Made by a program: the position numbers and the translations under genes. The notes below the pieces were generated by a model that was given only the letters and a program-made list of their open reading frames with translations, was not told where the DNA came from and made no database searches. Positions 17,168 to 27,985 of a stretch of 64,000 nt of DNA are shown piece by piece; the stretch's first letter is position 1; the number at the start of each line of letters is the position of its first letter. The stretch comes from Saksenaea vasiformis B4078 (taxonomy: Eukaryota; Mucoromycota; Mucoromycetes; Mucorales; Saksenaeaceae), in NCBI GenBank assembly GCA_000697055.1, contig JNDT01001676.1, positions 62,001 to 126,000 on the forward strand. The letters are read 5' to 3'.

Positions 17168-18847
17168 ATGATGAATAACACTAGAGAGCTTTACAACAAT
17201 ATATTCATACCGTTAAAGGGGAGACGATGCACTTACTTTGTTGCCGCTATTGCTTCACTTGGTCATTTATTGTGTGGTTGTAAGTAATGAACGGATTCAA
17301 TATCGTTTCCAAGTAGCAAGATTGTGCTAAATCACGATAGATGGTCATGCGGCGTTGTCTACTGTAATCAAGGAGGATGATCCAGGACAATCTGAGTCCA
17401 TCAACACGATGCCCTTCAATATAATGCTACATCTATTTGGCATACTCTTGTGGCTGATGCCTTATCCCAAATGCTGGATCATCGATTTCATCACCCGACG
17501 ACATGCAATCCTAACTTGCATTTTGATCTTACTCGGGGGAATATCTCTTCAAGAAATACTACAATCATCGATCCTTGGGAATGAAGCTGGTCGAATGCTC
17601 TACGCCGCTGGAATGGTTTATCTTTCTACGATCTTACCTGTATACACGCACGAGCTATGTGACTCCTATAATGTACGTGATCATCTCGTATTACACAATG
17701 CTTACACTAATTATTTCATAGAGAGGAACAATAACCTTGTTAAGTATGGCAATACATATGCTGGGGTTTACTGCAGTGGAAGTGAGCAAGACTACGCCAG
17801 AAGGGTCACGATCCTTTCTCCAAGATCCTTTGCTAGTACAGTGGATACTTGCCACTATGATTGTCATCGGGGTGCTGTTTCTTCCGGAATCTCCTTATTA
17901 CCTTGTAGCCAAAGGCCAGCACACTAGGGCCATACAAAGTTTGGCATGTATTCACAACAAAGATCCTCAGCATCATGTTGTCCAGGAGGCATATGAAGAT
18001 CTGTTGACAATGCGTCAGTGCCAAAAAAAGCCCAAGGCAACAACATGGAGCGGATCCATTACGGCTCGACGCAAGACGATGGTCGCAACCCTTGTCCCAC
18101 ATGCACTTGCCTATGTATCTGGCGTCAACCTATTCTCCGTAAGTAAGATGTACATTTCCAGATCATGACCCTTACCAGATGGATCTGCGCTAGTACCATT
18201 TGTTTGCGTTACACATGCTATTCTTGGCGTTCAGCTGGAAAATGGTGCTTATTGATGACGCTGCTGTTTTGATGTGCTTTGCAGTTGCCTTGATCCTTAC
18301 CGTATTACTTGCTGCCATGCTTCTGGACAAATCCAATGAGTATCCAGTGTATATCTCCAGGGGCTGCATTGCTGTCGCATGGCTCGTTATGACGATAGTT
18401 TCAATGAATCTGAGGTTTAATCCACTGATAATCGTCTTGGTAATATTTGCTATTATGGCGTATACCAGTACCATTGGTATTGCGTGGATACGTGATGATC
18501 TTCTCGGTAAGCACTACAATGGTTGACAACGAACTATTAACTTTTTATTCGTCAGGCTTTGGTGGTGCACCGCCGGCGATCTCGTCTTATTGGTTCCTTT
18601 CCCGCGTGTGAGCTCTTTTTTGACATGGACACAGGGGGCAATATCCATTTTAAGTATATGCTGGAATATCCTGATTTTAACGATAGGTAATTCATTTTTT
18701 TTGAAGTATGAAGCTAACGTTTTCTTAGTGTATCTGCTTTTCTTCTCAAGCCTTGAAGAAACCGGCGGTATCATCAACCAACATTATCTTACCGAATATA
18801 TTGATCGGAAGTTAAAACAAGGAGGACTTAAAGACTCCAACACGTAA
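17168..18847 (+). CDS. Divergent MFS sugar-transporter-like protein
   Basis: Exons 17168-17279, 17341-17672, 17722-18138 and 18194-18506, then 18556 onward, translate as a 12-helix-type major facilitator of the sugar porter kind. Visible marks are GRRCTYFVAAIASLGHLLCG at the first helix, FLPESPYYLVAKG after helix 6 (family PESPRWLV) and YLLFFSSLEETGG at the end (family PETKG). It would sit in the plasma membrane; the substrate is unknown. Family signatures are weakened: the usual D-x-x-GRR loop reads WIIDFITRRH and the second is LDKSNEYP. In the 3' part the frame only holds if a 29-nt intron near 18611-18639 is removed (joining FLSR to GAISILSICWN); otherwise there is a frameshift. It may be a fast-evolving gene or an early pseudogene. 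Confidence 0.6.
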
Positions 18848-21292
18848 CGGTTCCCTGTCGTATGCACTCATTTTCTCTGTTGCCTTTGCGCGTCCTGATT
18901 CTCCTTACTGCCTTTTTGTATGCACTTTTTTCCTTGTCAACCTTTATGTTCCACGGTCTGCTCTTCACGCCTACAACTTTCGCCTTTATCACCAACGAAT
19001 CGACGCTTGCCAGACATGTATAGATCTACATGCAGCTTCCTATTCTCTTGCCTTTTTTATTCCTTTTGTATGCCGTTATTCTCTCTGCTGATTTTTGTAT
19101 GTCTCCTTCTTCCCTTTTTCCCTTTGTATGCTATGATCTTTTCTTCGTGCCTATACCATTCGCTTTTATCACCAAATGGTTAGCCCTCCCCACGATATGA
19201 GGATATACCCGCATGAAACTCTGTACCCGTACGAAACTCTGTATGCTGCTTTCTTCTCTTGTATTCTCTTTTTCTTAAAAAAATAATTCCCCCCCCCCTT
19301 AGTCGCTCAACGTTGCACTTTCTGTTTTAACGATTTATTATTCCTTTTTTCGTTGAAATTTCATATGCCACCATGCTTAAGTCCAATGCTTAAAAATAAA
19401 AAGAAGATCAAATTTTAGTATGAAGCAATGCTTTTAGCAGTAAGAGGTATACAGTTGACATTGTCTATTACCAAACGTCTTTAAAGTCTGAGTTTCCGCA
19501 ATCCAATTTTAGCTCACTCTGTTTGTAGCCTCCCACATTCAATCACTGAGTATTACTCACATCTTCTGTACTCGGAAGCCTTTTGATTTTATGAAGGTAC
19601 CCATAGCACTATCCACATTTAGCATAAAAAAGCCAGCTGAGAAATACTGATGACTACGAATTTCTGACTCTTTTCGCGTGGTGAAAAATCGGTTGTATTT
19701 CTTAAGATTTACCAGTCATGTATCGTTTTCCAGGTTAGCTCTTGGTATTCCTACGTGTCTCTCTGCACTTCTCTGTTGTCGTTATTAATGATTACGCTAC
19801 GAGCTACGAAAAAGCTTAACTACTTAAAATTGACCGTGTATAAAGTCTCTCACTTATGTAGCTCACTTGTCAATGACAACCGCTGCGATGAACTCTGTGT
19901 CTCCACGTACTTTCCCATTGCGATGGCAAATCATTACCGGGAAAATGCGTGAAATCTGTAATTCTCGTAACTCTCTGCGTTTCTATGCATTACTCGGCAT
20001 TCTCGGTCAGCTTTTTCCTATAGTGAAAGGTCAAAGAATGCAAATAATGTAAAAATCTGATTGTAATGAAGGTCAAGGCCACAAGTTGGATCTTCCCATA
20101 CACAAGAACTTCATCGAATCTATTCTGCGATATACGCTTGCAATATTTCCATTGGAAAGAGGATAAATACTACCTCCAGCGTATTCTGCCGTAGTATATT
20201 GGCGTGTGAAAACTACAGAATGCTACGGGAGCGAGATATCAGTCACTATGGGGAAAGTGCAGTTAACTGCTTATTCCGTTTTGCCACTTTCGATAAGTAT
20301 TTGGTGGTATTGTATCACAGTGTCCCAATTACTTATCTGAAAGCAACCAAAATGCGAAAGGTCGAAATTCTTGTATTACGTTGTCCCATAGTGATTGAAT
20401 AGAGGGCAAGAAAGTGAAACTTGAATGAACCTGTGAGTAGTTAGCTTCTTGGTGCAAATCTGTATATACCTGTAGACCCACCCAGTCTAAGTTTATGTGA
20501 AATGGGCGAAGAAAAATCTAGCACCCAACTTACAAACCTACCGACAAAATGGCATTATTAGACACAGAAAATTTGATTTTTTCATTCTATAATGCGAAAT
20601 ACTATATGCCGAAGCGAATAATCCTGCCAGATGATGGGCTCCTCACGATGACCTGTATATTCTAGCATACTTACCAAAAGTAGTAGACAAACAAGCGAAA
20701 CATGAACTCCATCTATCAAATAAACCATCTCGAAGGAATTTCCTCACAACACCAGATTGTTTGGGCGGCAGTTGCTAGAAGAAAATGTTCCCGAGTGCAT
20801 TTTTGCTTGAAAATGGCACTGCAACTAACGAGTTAAGTTACACTTAGCAAGTATCTTCAACGGCCAGAGGCAAATTCCGTGCGTATTAATCAAAAATAAT
20901 CTTCCCATAGCTTTACGATGGTAGAAAAACAAGCGGTGGCTTCAGGTCATGAGTTGCAATCGATGTTCTCTACAATTTATATAAATGAATAGAACGTCTA
21001 GCGACCGCAACGTTTTCGAATTTGAAGAAGACAGCACCGATAAAGAAACCGACCAAAAAGTGGCAGAAAAATGCAGATGATGCAAACAACAAATGCAAGA
21101 GCGATCGAAACTAGGATGCTACCCACTGGCGAAAAGAAGATTAGTAAGATACTGTCCACACAAAACGTCGCATCGTCTTCGTAGTTAAACTTAGCACAAA
21201 AACTAATAAATAGGTCACTTGCACCAATACAAACGAAAGCAGATGCATTATAGTTACACACGCAAACATAAACCGGGAAGCCAAACAACAAA
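18848..21292. other. Gene-poor region, 3' of the transporter
   Basis: Pyrimidine-rich sequence runs from about 18880 to 19340, with the word GTATGC beside CTTTT repeated several times, and a C-run near 19290. No gene was supported. A minus-strand frame at 20998-21324 is hydrophobic but has no ATG. The rest holds only short open frames without motifs. Confidence 0.4.
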
Positions 21293-21493
21293 ATGTCAGA
21301 TGATGTGGTACAAAAATCTACCAAGGATCTCAGCTATCTTCTTCGGAAAGTTTCAAAATCCTTGTCACGTGCGCCAGAAGTTGTTGGAGGACTTACTAGT
21401 GGAGAAAAACCAAGATCTTTAAGAGGGACACTTTCCGTAGAAAACACCGGTGCAATGAAGATACCTGTTAGCCCACGACCATCATATTTTTAA
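21293..21493 (+). CDS. Possible small basic protein, function unknown
   Basis: An ATG-started frame of 66 codons begins MSDDVVQKSTKDLSYLLRKV and ends VSPRPSYF. It is rich in Lys, Arg and Ser, has no signal peptide or membrane segment, and I do not recognise it. The composition looks more protein-like than the surrounding frames, but no splice partner or homolog is apparent, so it may be chance. Confidence 0.22.
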   Translation: MSDDVVQKSTKDLSYLLRKVSKSLSRAPEVVGGLTSGEKPRSLRGTLSVENTGAMKIPVSPRPSYF

Positions 21494-21769
21494 CGAACGT
21501 CAAAACATCCGACAGGTATAGTGAGTGGGTACAACGATCTGCCAAATAGCCAGGTTTATCGTCAGTGGAGTTGGGGTGATGCGTCGCATCTCCCAATTCA
21601 ATACATAATATACCACTAAATACAAGCAAACTATAAGAACCCCTGATAGTGAACATGAATAACGTCGGATTATATCGATGATGCAACACTACGGATAATT
21701 TACGAGAAAGGACGTAGGAGCAGAGTATTTTACGCGCTAAAGGTTGTTGCCCTTTATTCAACTTTTAAT

Positions 21770-22012
21770 TTATACAATACAATATCTCTTGGGACGACAG
21801 CATTCTCTCATACAATCGCTGTACTCGACATCGCTCATCCAGGACTTGTAAGCGGAGTTGTAGTTCTTGAAACCACACTTGCGGCCGCAATCGTAGGAGG
21901 GACCAACACCACCCATTTTGCAAACACCGTCATTGCAGTGGTGGGAGTATTTGAAACCAAGCGCTGTGTATGCCATGACCAGCAGCATTAAAGTGACGAT
22001 GTAGCTTCTCAT
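21770..22012 (-). CDS. Small secreted cysteine-rich protein, copy 1
   Basis: This is an 80-residue protein with an N-terminal hydrophobic signal peptide (cleavage probably after TALG). The mature part has eight cysteines, the core GVGPSYDCGRKCGFKNY and a CC pair near the end. It is clearly paralogous to the protein at 22946-23221 but lacks two of its cysteines: the one following FKNYGST and the one in the C-terminal tail. Secretion to the wall or medium is inferred from the signal peptide; the biochemical function is unknown and I know no family match. A conserved intron in the 5' untranslated region (22025-22100, donor GTAAGTGTCGTT) precedes the ATG, and an AATAAA lies about 20 bp past the stop. 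Confidence 0.72.
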   Translation of the reverse strand: MRSYIVTLMLLVMAYTALGFKYSHHCNDGVCKMGGVGPSYDCGRKCGFKNYNSAYKSWMSDVEYSDCMRECCRPKRYCIV

Positions 22013-22945
22013 TTTGATGTATATCTAATTCGAAATAACGCGTCCGTAAGAATTTGCGGACTTATATCTCTGACCAGCTTTTCAATTGAACGACACTTAC
22101 TAGTCAGATAAAGACCCTGGATGATGATGATTTGTTCTCTAAAACTTCTAGCTGTTTAAATAGTTTTTGAAATTGTGCAATATCAATCCGTGCTGCTAAA
22201 CCCAAAAGTGGTAAGAATCTCCCGTTTCATTGGGCACAGCGGAGCTATCTTACTTTTAATTGTTAGACTATGCATAAACTGCGCCATAACCCGTATCCGT
22301 AACTTCGATATGGCTTAGTAGCCATAAGAGGGAGAACTTATATTAAAAAAAAGGAAAAATCATACTGCTAGTGGCCAGCATATGAACTATGTGTAACTTG
22401 ACATGCGTCTTTAATAAGGATCGACTCGCTGGCGTCATGGTGCGTCATTTATTTCTACGATACGCCATTACTTCCAACAAATATCACGAATTATAAACGC
22501 GTTCCTGTATCTGTTTTATTTCGTAAAGTCTGCTAAAACAGATAGCGCAGTAGTTATCATATGTTGTCAAATTCAGTAGACCTGTTGGTGTGACACGTCT
22601 CCTGGTAGCTTAGTTTTCATTTTCTTTTCCTTCGAAGAGAGTCTACCTATTATAGCTACTAAGCCTATAAAAGTTACGTATATGGGTTATGGCGCAGTTC
22701 ATGCAAGAACCTGGTAACTCAAAAGTAATTTCCGTGCTAGCGGTATACCGGGATATTCTTACCAAATTAAGGGTTGGTACCAGGGATATACGTTGTTCAC
22801 TTCAAAAACTATTTAAGCAGCTAGAACTTTTAGATCGAAAAACCATCATCCAACGTTTCTCCAGTTCGGTAAGTGTTGTATTATTTCCAAAATGAAGTCA
22901 GTTTCTTACATACTGTACGATCTCTGCTACTTGACAGATCAAAAA

Positions 22946-23221
22946 ATGAAGTTCCTTTACGTATTGACATTGTTGCTGCTGGTTGCCACCTCTGTGCGCG
23001 GTTTCGCATTCCACCACTTCTGTGCCTCTGGTCCTTGCGGAGCAAAGGGTGTCGGACCAACCTACGACTGTGGAAAGAAATGTGGATTTAAAAACTATGG
23101 TTCTACCTGCAAGAAATGGTACAGCGATGTGCAATACAATCAATGTATGTTCAAGTGCTGCGGTGATAGCAAGAAGCAATACTGCAACCCCGACTACATG
23201 AATGACACTCCATGCAATTAG
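22946..23221 (+). CDS. Small secreted cysteine-rich protein, copy 2
   Basis: This is a 91-residue protein beginning MKFLYVLTLLLLVATSVRG, a clear signal peptide, followed by a mature domain with ten cysteines including GVGPTYDCGKKCGFKNY and FKCCGD. It is the divergently oriented paralog of 21770-22012 and has a longer C-terminus (NPDYMNDTPCN). A 5' untranslated intron at 22869-22937 (GTAAGTGTTG to TTGACAG) matches the one in copy 1. An ATG at 22892 lies inside this intron, supporting the start at 22946. An AATAAA follows the stop immediately. The dense cysteines suggest a disulfide-stabilised secreted peptide; whether it acts as an effector, antimicrobial or wall protein cannot be told from sequence. 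Confidence 0.75.
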   Translation: MKFLYVLTLLLLVATSVRGFAFHHFCASGPCGAKGVGPTYDCGKKCGFKNYGSTCKKWYSDVQYNQCMFKCCGDSKKQYCNPDYMNDTPCN

Positions 23222-25038
23222 AAAATAAAGAAACGTTACATTTTTTTTTCATATTCTAAATAAGACTTGTCGTTAAACAGACGGTGCTTCATATCCCCAT
23301 CCTACTTACCTAAATTAGTTACCGGATTCTTAATTTTTTTCTATAGCTTACAAAAAACCTATCGCGAACTAGCGAAAAAAGAAGTATCTCATAAAAAACT
23401 GCTTATAAATCTGAAAGGCCTCATAACTATTATATTTGTCGTCCTTGATCAAGTACATTTTTGCCTCGGTCTGGATGACAGAGATGTTCCGTTTTCGGTG
23501 TAGGTTTCATATCCAGTTGTCACCGCTGTGCAAATGTGATTAGCACTGACCACAGACCGGCTCATTAGGAAGTAGACTTGACATTTCGGTTATATTTCTG
23601 GCTGATCCTTTTCAAATGGGGGAATGGGCAACGCTATCATTGGCTGAAGTCTGTACGATCGGTTGCACCTAGTCTCACAGTATTGGCTGAAAAATTGCCA
23701 AAAACTGGATGGGTTGAACTTTAGATCCTGCAGTATCCTCCAGGAGTACGCAAAGGTATACATCTACTTTCAAGTCTGACAGATCTATTTGTGGCAGGTA
23801 ATTGCTCATACCCACGTTGATTAGTGTATCGACTGGTGTACTTTATCTCAGCATAGTAATCGTGTATCATTAGGCGCATATGTGCACAGACAGAAGAACG
23901 TAAAATAAGGGTGCTATTTATCCGTTACCCTTTGGTTACTCTTACCTAACATATGAAGTCCGATATTTATGGATCTGATTGGTCGATAAACGAGAATGCA
24001 TGACACGTTGCCAAAATGATACATTTGCAAGTAGAGAACATCACACGACATAGAAATATGTTTCCTTTCCTTCTTTTATCGACTGCAGTGGGCGCGCATT
24101 ATAATGATATCCTTGGAAAGGAGTAAAGCTGATAACATAACCAAGAGTATAATTAGATCGAATTGGAGGCTCACCAAAGTAAGTTATTGTTTCTGTTAGC
24201 TCATTTCTATATGCGCTGAAACAGATCGTTCAAAATATTACCCAGATGGAGGGCTTATGGACCATCGTCTCTAAGAATTACCGGATTCTACCAACTCGTG
24301 CAATCAATCTTATCCTTCTTAGAATATATTGACCGAGATGACCCCTACATTGCCTGCAGTCGTTTTCGCGCCCATAAAGGAGTGCCTGTCCGAACGTTTC
24401 ATATCACTTCGGATCGGGATTTTAAACTGGTTGCGCAGCTTGATCTGTCACTGTGAAGGAAGTTGAGGGAGTAAGAATGCACCACATAGAATACAAGGCA
24501 AGCAGCAATTACGGTTAATCCTGGAATAAGTCGCAATGGCAAATCAAAAGTATGATTCTCGATATGTACATGGATCAAACATGAATTCGTGTTTGGGACT
24601 ACCAGTACGGATAAATTATCCTTGTTCGGTTAACATATCCCCCCTCTTATATTTTCATAGTCTTGTGTAGCTGAAGCAAAATTTGTTATATTAAAGCCTG
24701 AAGGCTATTGGGAAGAAAAAAAGATCATAAAACTTTTACTGATAGTATAACTATCACGCATAGGTGTATCGCACGCCTTGTGTGGTATAAGTGTGTCATA
24801 GAGGATTCTCAATCCAGTTACACTAAGCATCAACAGTAAACCACTACTTGAGCGAGAATTCAATACCAAAAGACTAAAGCTAAAGGAAAACTAATTTGCC
24901 GAAGGTGCCCACCTAATTTCCTGCCCATAACCACAATATTAGAAAAAAATAGCGTGCTTATACAACTTGAACTACGGATTTATTGGTTTGGTAGGATTCG
25001 TCACAGTACAACGTAGGAAGAGAGCCGAGATAACGTCG
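23222..25038. other. Intergenic; mostly part of the tandem duplication
   Basis: No gene was supported between the cysteine-rich gene and the next small secreted protein gene. From about 24050 onward the sequence recurs, diverged, from about 26690 (see the repeat entries). Confidence 0.4.
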
Positions 25039-25242
25039 TTACTTCGAGGTGCAGTCTATTTCGATAGTTTGCAGTCGTGAACTGAGTCTAAATATAAAAC
25101 CGGTTATTTTCACATCGGCAGATTCGCCAGCATTCAGTGATCCGCCATCAGTGACAGTGCAACCAGTCATGTTGAGAGCAATTGGCTTGGCAGAGGCAAC
25201 CAAGAGAATGGAGGCGCAGATTACAGCAAAGTTGAAATGCAT
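25039..25242 (-). CDS. Small secreted protein, tandem family copy A
   Basis: This is a 67-residue single-exon protein. The signal peptide MHFNFAVICASILLVASA is followed by a short mature chain with two cysteines (MTGCTV and EIDCTSK), so one disulfide is possible. It is paralogous to 27703-27909: the signal peptide and the gene promoter are well conserved, while the mature part is strongly diverged. Rapid change of the mature sequence behind a conserved signal peptide is a pattern seen in secreted effectors and antimicrobial peptides, but no function can be assigned. A TATA-like element lies about 70 bp upstream. Confidence 0.62.
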   Translation of the reverse strand: MHFNFAVICASILLVASAKPIALNMTGCTVTDGGSLNAGESADVKITGFIFRLSSRLQTIEIDCTSK

Positions 25243-25310
25243 ATTATTCCTGTAGTTGGTAGTTTTGAAGGCAGCTTTTATGAGGAAAATGTGAAGCTCT
25301 GACGTGCTAT

Positions 25311-25320
25311 CTATTTATTC
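25311..25320 (-). promoter_or_regulatory. TATA-like element of small secreted gene A
   Basis: GAATAAATAG on the minus strand lies about 70 bp before the ATG, in the same position as the TATAAATA upstream of copy B. The two promoters stay similar down to the start codon, with CTCATAAAA in both leaders. Confidence 0.5.
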
Positions 25321-27702
25321 TTTTTACTTTTACTTATGTCAACGTGTACCCTATGTTTCACCCTCGGAGCTACAGCTGATGCATGCGATCTTACGTAGAT
25401 TTGTCATACGGCATTTTTATCAATTGCCTCAATGTAGTATGCACAGTTTTTTACCTGCCAAGATAAGGTCTCAAAGATGTTGACACGCTTTATTTTCATT
25501 TATTAGCTTTGTACGATTTATTAAGTAACATTTGCAGCAACTTATAGCAAATGATGACTGAAAAATGCCCCTTTGAGATGTCTCTCTGGTAAGAAAATGC
25601 TGAGCTATTGTTTGAATTGGCACTACCTCATTATGCCTCAGCATTTTTTAGTATCCATTTTCATTCCCCATCCTGCTTTCTTTTTTCCAGTAGCGCTGTG
25701 AAATGGCACTGTGCATTTACATTTGCTCTCCACAGACAAAAATCTAAACGTAAATTCTCTTCCACTGTGCCAATTTCCCGACCATAGCTGCAGATATATG
25801 GCGACTTAAACCCGCGTTTCTCCGAGAAAAGGATGAACTATGTATCTGTAATCTTCACAACCTGTAGCGAGACGTGTTAGGAAGAACCACTTATACTTTG
25901 TTTGTGGCACAATGGCGTACCATATGACAGTCAACTACGTTACAGTTAACACGAAATCGTTACCTTTGAAGTCAACGAATCTGCGAGATCTTCCAGGTTT
26001 GATCAAGAGGATCAATAATTTCTCTCTCCATGGGAATATTCTAACTCTCTTTTGCTTCTGAAGCATGATCATCATGCATTCAGTCAAGTATAATAGAGTG
26101 ATCGTTGAAATTTTGAAGGAACTTGCATTGCCCGATCGAGGACGGTCGCATATCTGCATTGTTACAGCAAAAGTCCATCAGCTGCTTCCACGGGAATTTA
26201 CGTTGAATAGATTATTAGATGTGATGGAACCGGAGTCCATGAAGGACTATTTCTCCCGGACCCTTCAAGGTGTGAGGAGCCAAAACAATGCGAGATACCA
26301 ATAAGCTGCATCCAATTGAACGTGAGAGACTGCAATGTTTCTCTATGCACAACATCACAGACGTCTACCTGCTTCCACTATAGATAGATCACCAGATGTC
26401 TGGCAGAACTATGCACGACTCCAACGACTAGTACACCCACGTATTATCGGCTTGCATATAACAAGATGTGTCTCAACGGTGCTAGCGTACGCCGCAAACA
26501 AATTCTGACCTGAAGAATTCCGGTCCCTATTATCATCAACACTGCAGACTTCTCTGCTGTACGTAAGATAATAGGCGGTGATTGCAAGATTATACAACAG
26601 GCGCGCGACGTAGCTATACCCAAAGTACGTATATCCACGTTACAATCTGCTTGAAGAGAAATGCAAATCTTACAGTTTAAAGCCGTTTGCCTTAATTACA
26701 GTGTAAATTAAGCTACCGAATTTTCCCCGAAACTAAGTTTTATACAGCGGCCGTGCGTTATAATCATACTCTTGGTGAGGAGAAAAGTCAATCAAGGACA
26801 CAAGTAGACCAATTGGCTATCCACCACATACATCTTTGTTTCTACTGCCTCATTTGCGCATACACTGAAGTAGATCATTAGACATATCACCCAGATGAAG
26901 GTTCATGGATTATTCGATTTTACATATGAGCGGACTGTAGTGGCACACCCAGTCAGTATTCCTTCTCTTAGAATGTATTCACAGAGACGACTCTCAAGTT
27001 TCCTGAGATTGCTTTAAGACCATAAGAGATTGCTTGTCCGAAAACCTCGTAAGACAATGAATCTGGGGCTTATGCTGGACACGCAGATTTATTCGTTACA
27101 TTCAAGGTTGTTAAGAGAGGTAAGATGCATTACACAAAATACAAACAAGTGCAATTACGGATAATCTTAGAATAAATCACAAAGTCAAGTAGAAAGCATG
27201 ATTTCCAATATTTACGTGGATTAGATATGGACTAACACGATCCATGTTTGGGACTACCAGTGCGGATGAGATATTTTAATTTGGTCAATACATTTCACCA
27301 GTTCCATCTTCTCCAAACGTGTATAACTTCTACCGGAAGCGAAACGTGCCATGTTAAAGGCTGAACGTCAATAGGAGAAGATTAACCATATACTTCTACC
27401 AAAAATGTAACTATCAAAACACAATCACAGCGCGCGCTCTGTGCATTAAAGCGCGTTATAAAGTGTTCCTAATCCAGTTACACTCAGAATGAATAAGTAA
27501 ATTGCTACTTGAGCGCCATCTTAATACCACAGTACTGAAACTAAAAGACCAACTAATCTGCCAGAAGCGACCACCTAATTCCCAGTTCACAAACCACAAT
27601 ATAAAGACCACGTCGAACAGAGCGTTTAAAGCTTGCACTATGGATTCATTGGATTGTAGGACTCCTCATGTAGTACAACATAGCAAGAGAGCCCGAATAA
27701 AG

Positions 27703-27909
27703 TCATAGCGGCCCACTACAATTCAGCTGAACGCTCATATCTATAGTTTCTGGGGTCATGAACCCAGCGCCCATATTCACATGGACAGAGCTTCCTTGTT
27801 CTATATCTATGTTTCCTTGGGAAGTGCATCTGAGCGTTACTTCGGCAACGGTTTTAGCAGTGGAAACTAAGAGAATGGAGGCGCAGATCACAGCAAAGTT
27901 GAAGCGCAT
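27703..27909 (-). CDS. Small secreted protein, tandem family copy B
   Basis: This is a 68-residue protein with signal peptide MRFNFAVICASILLVSTA, nearly identical to copy A, and a mature chain with two cysteines (TLRCTS and QLNCSG). Only the spacing of the cysteines and a G-S run are shared with copy A beyond the signal peptide. The promoter has a strong TATA box at 27978-27985 and a leader similar to copy A. Function is unknown; secretion is inferred. It lies in unit 2 of the tandem duplication. Confidence 0.62.
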   Translation of the reverse strand: MRFNFAVICASILLVSTAKTVAEVTLRCTSQGNIDIEQGSSVHVNMGAGFMTPETIDMSVQLNCSGPL

Positions 27910-27977
27910 TTTGTTCTTGCAGATGTAGCATTGAAGATAGATTTTATGAGGAGAAAGTGAAGCTTTGATGTGTTGTC

Positions 27978-27985
27978 TATTTATA
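27978..27985 (-). promoter_or_regulatory. TATA box of small secreted gene B
   Basis: TATAAATA on the minus strand lies about 70 bp upstream of the ATG at 27909, aligned with the weaker TATA-like element of gene A. A canonical box here against GAATAAAT in gene A suggests possible differences in expression. Confidence 0.6.

Larger units (their letters stand above)
21770..23221. repeat. Inverted duplication carrying the two cysteine-rich genes
   Basis: The left arm (about 21770-22345, read on the minus strand) and the right arm (about 22625-23221, + strand) align by eye through the promoter, 5' untranslated region, its intron and the coding region. Shared landmarks are GGGTTATGGCGCAGTT (22687 on the right, near 22290 on the left), CAAAAACTATTTAA then CAGCTAGAA, and the GTAAGTGTYGT donor. 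The arms are separated by about 280 bp of non-matching sequence. Confidence 0.75.
24050..26640. repeat. Tandem duplication, unit 1
   Basis: This is the first copy of a diverged tandem repeat of roughly 2.1-2.6 kb; boundaries are approximate. Matching landmarks between units include CCCAGATG(G/A) near 24240 and 26890, ATCCAGTTACACT near 24811 and 27470, the small secreted protein gene (25039 and 27703), CCTCAGCATTTTTT near 25637 and 28290, and AGATAGATCACCA near 26383 and 28587. Unit 1 carries roughly 450 bp (about 25830-26270) with no counterpart in unit 2. Confidence 0.65.

Noticed and set aside
20998..21324. Hydrophobic minus-strand frame that looks like a membrane protein
   Set aside because: It has no ATG start and no family I recognise, and it overlaps a better-looking + strand frame.
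26065..26304. 79-codon frame in the extra segment of the tandem unit
   Set aside because: No domain, signal peptide or homolog evident; sits in a segment absent from the other unit, so coding status is unsupported.
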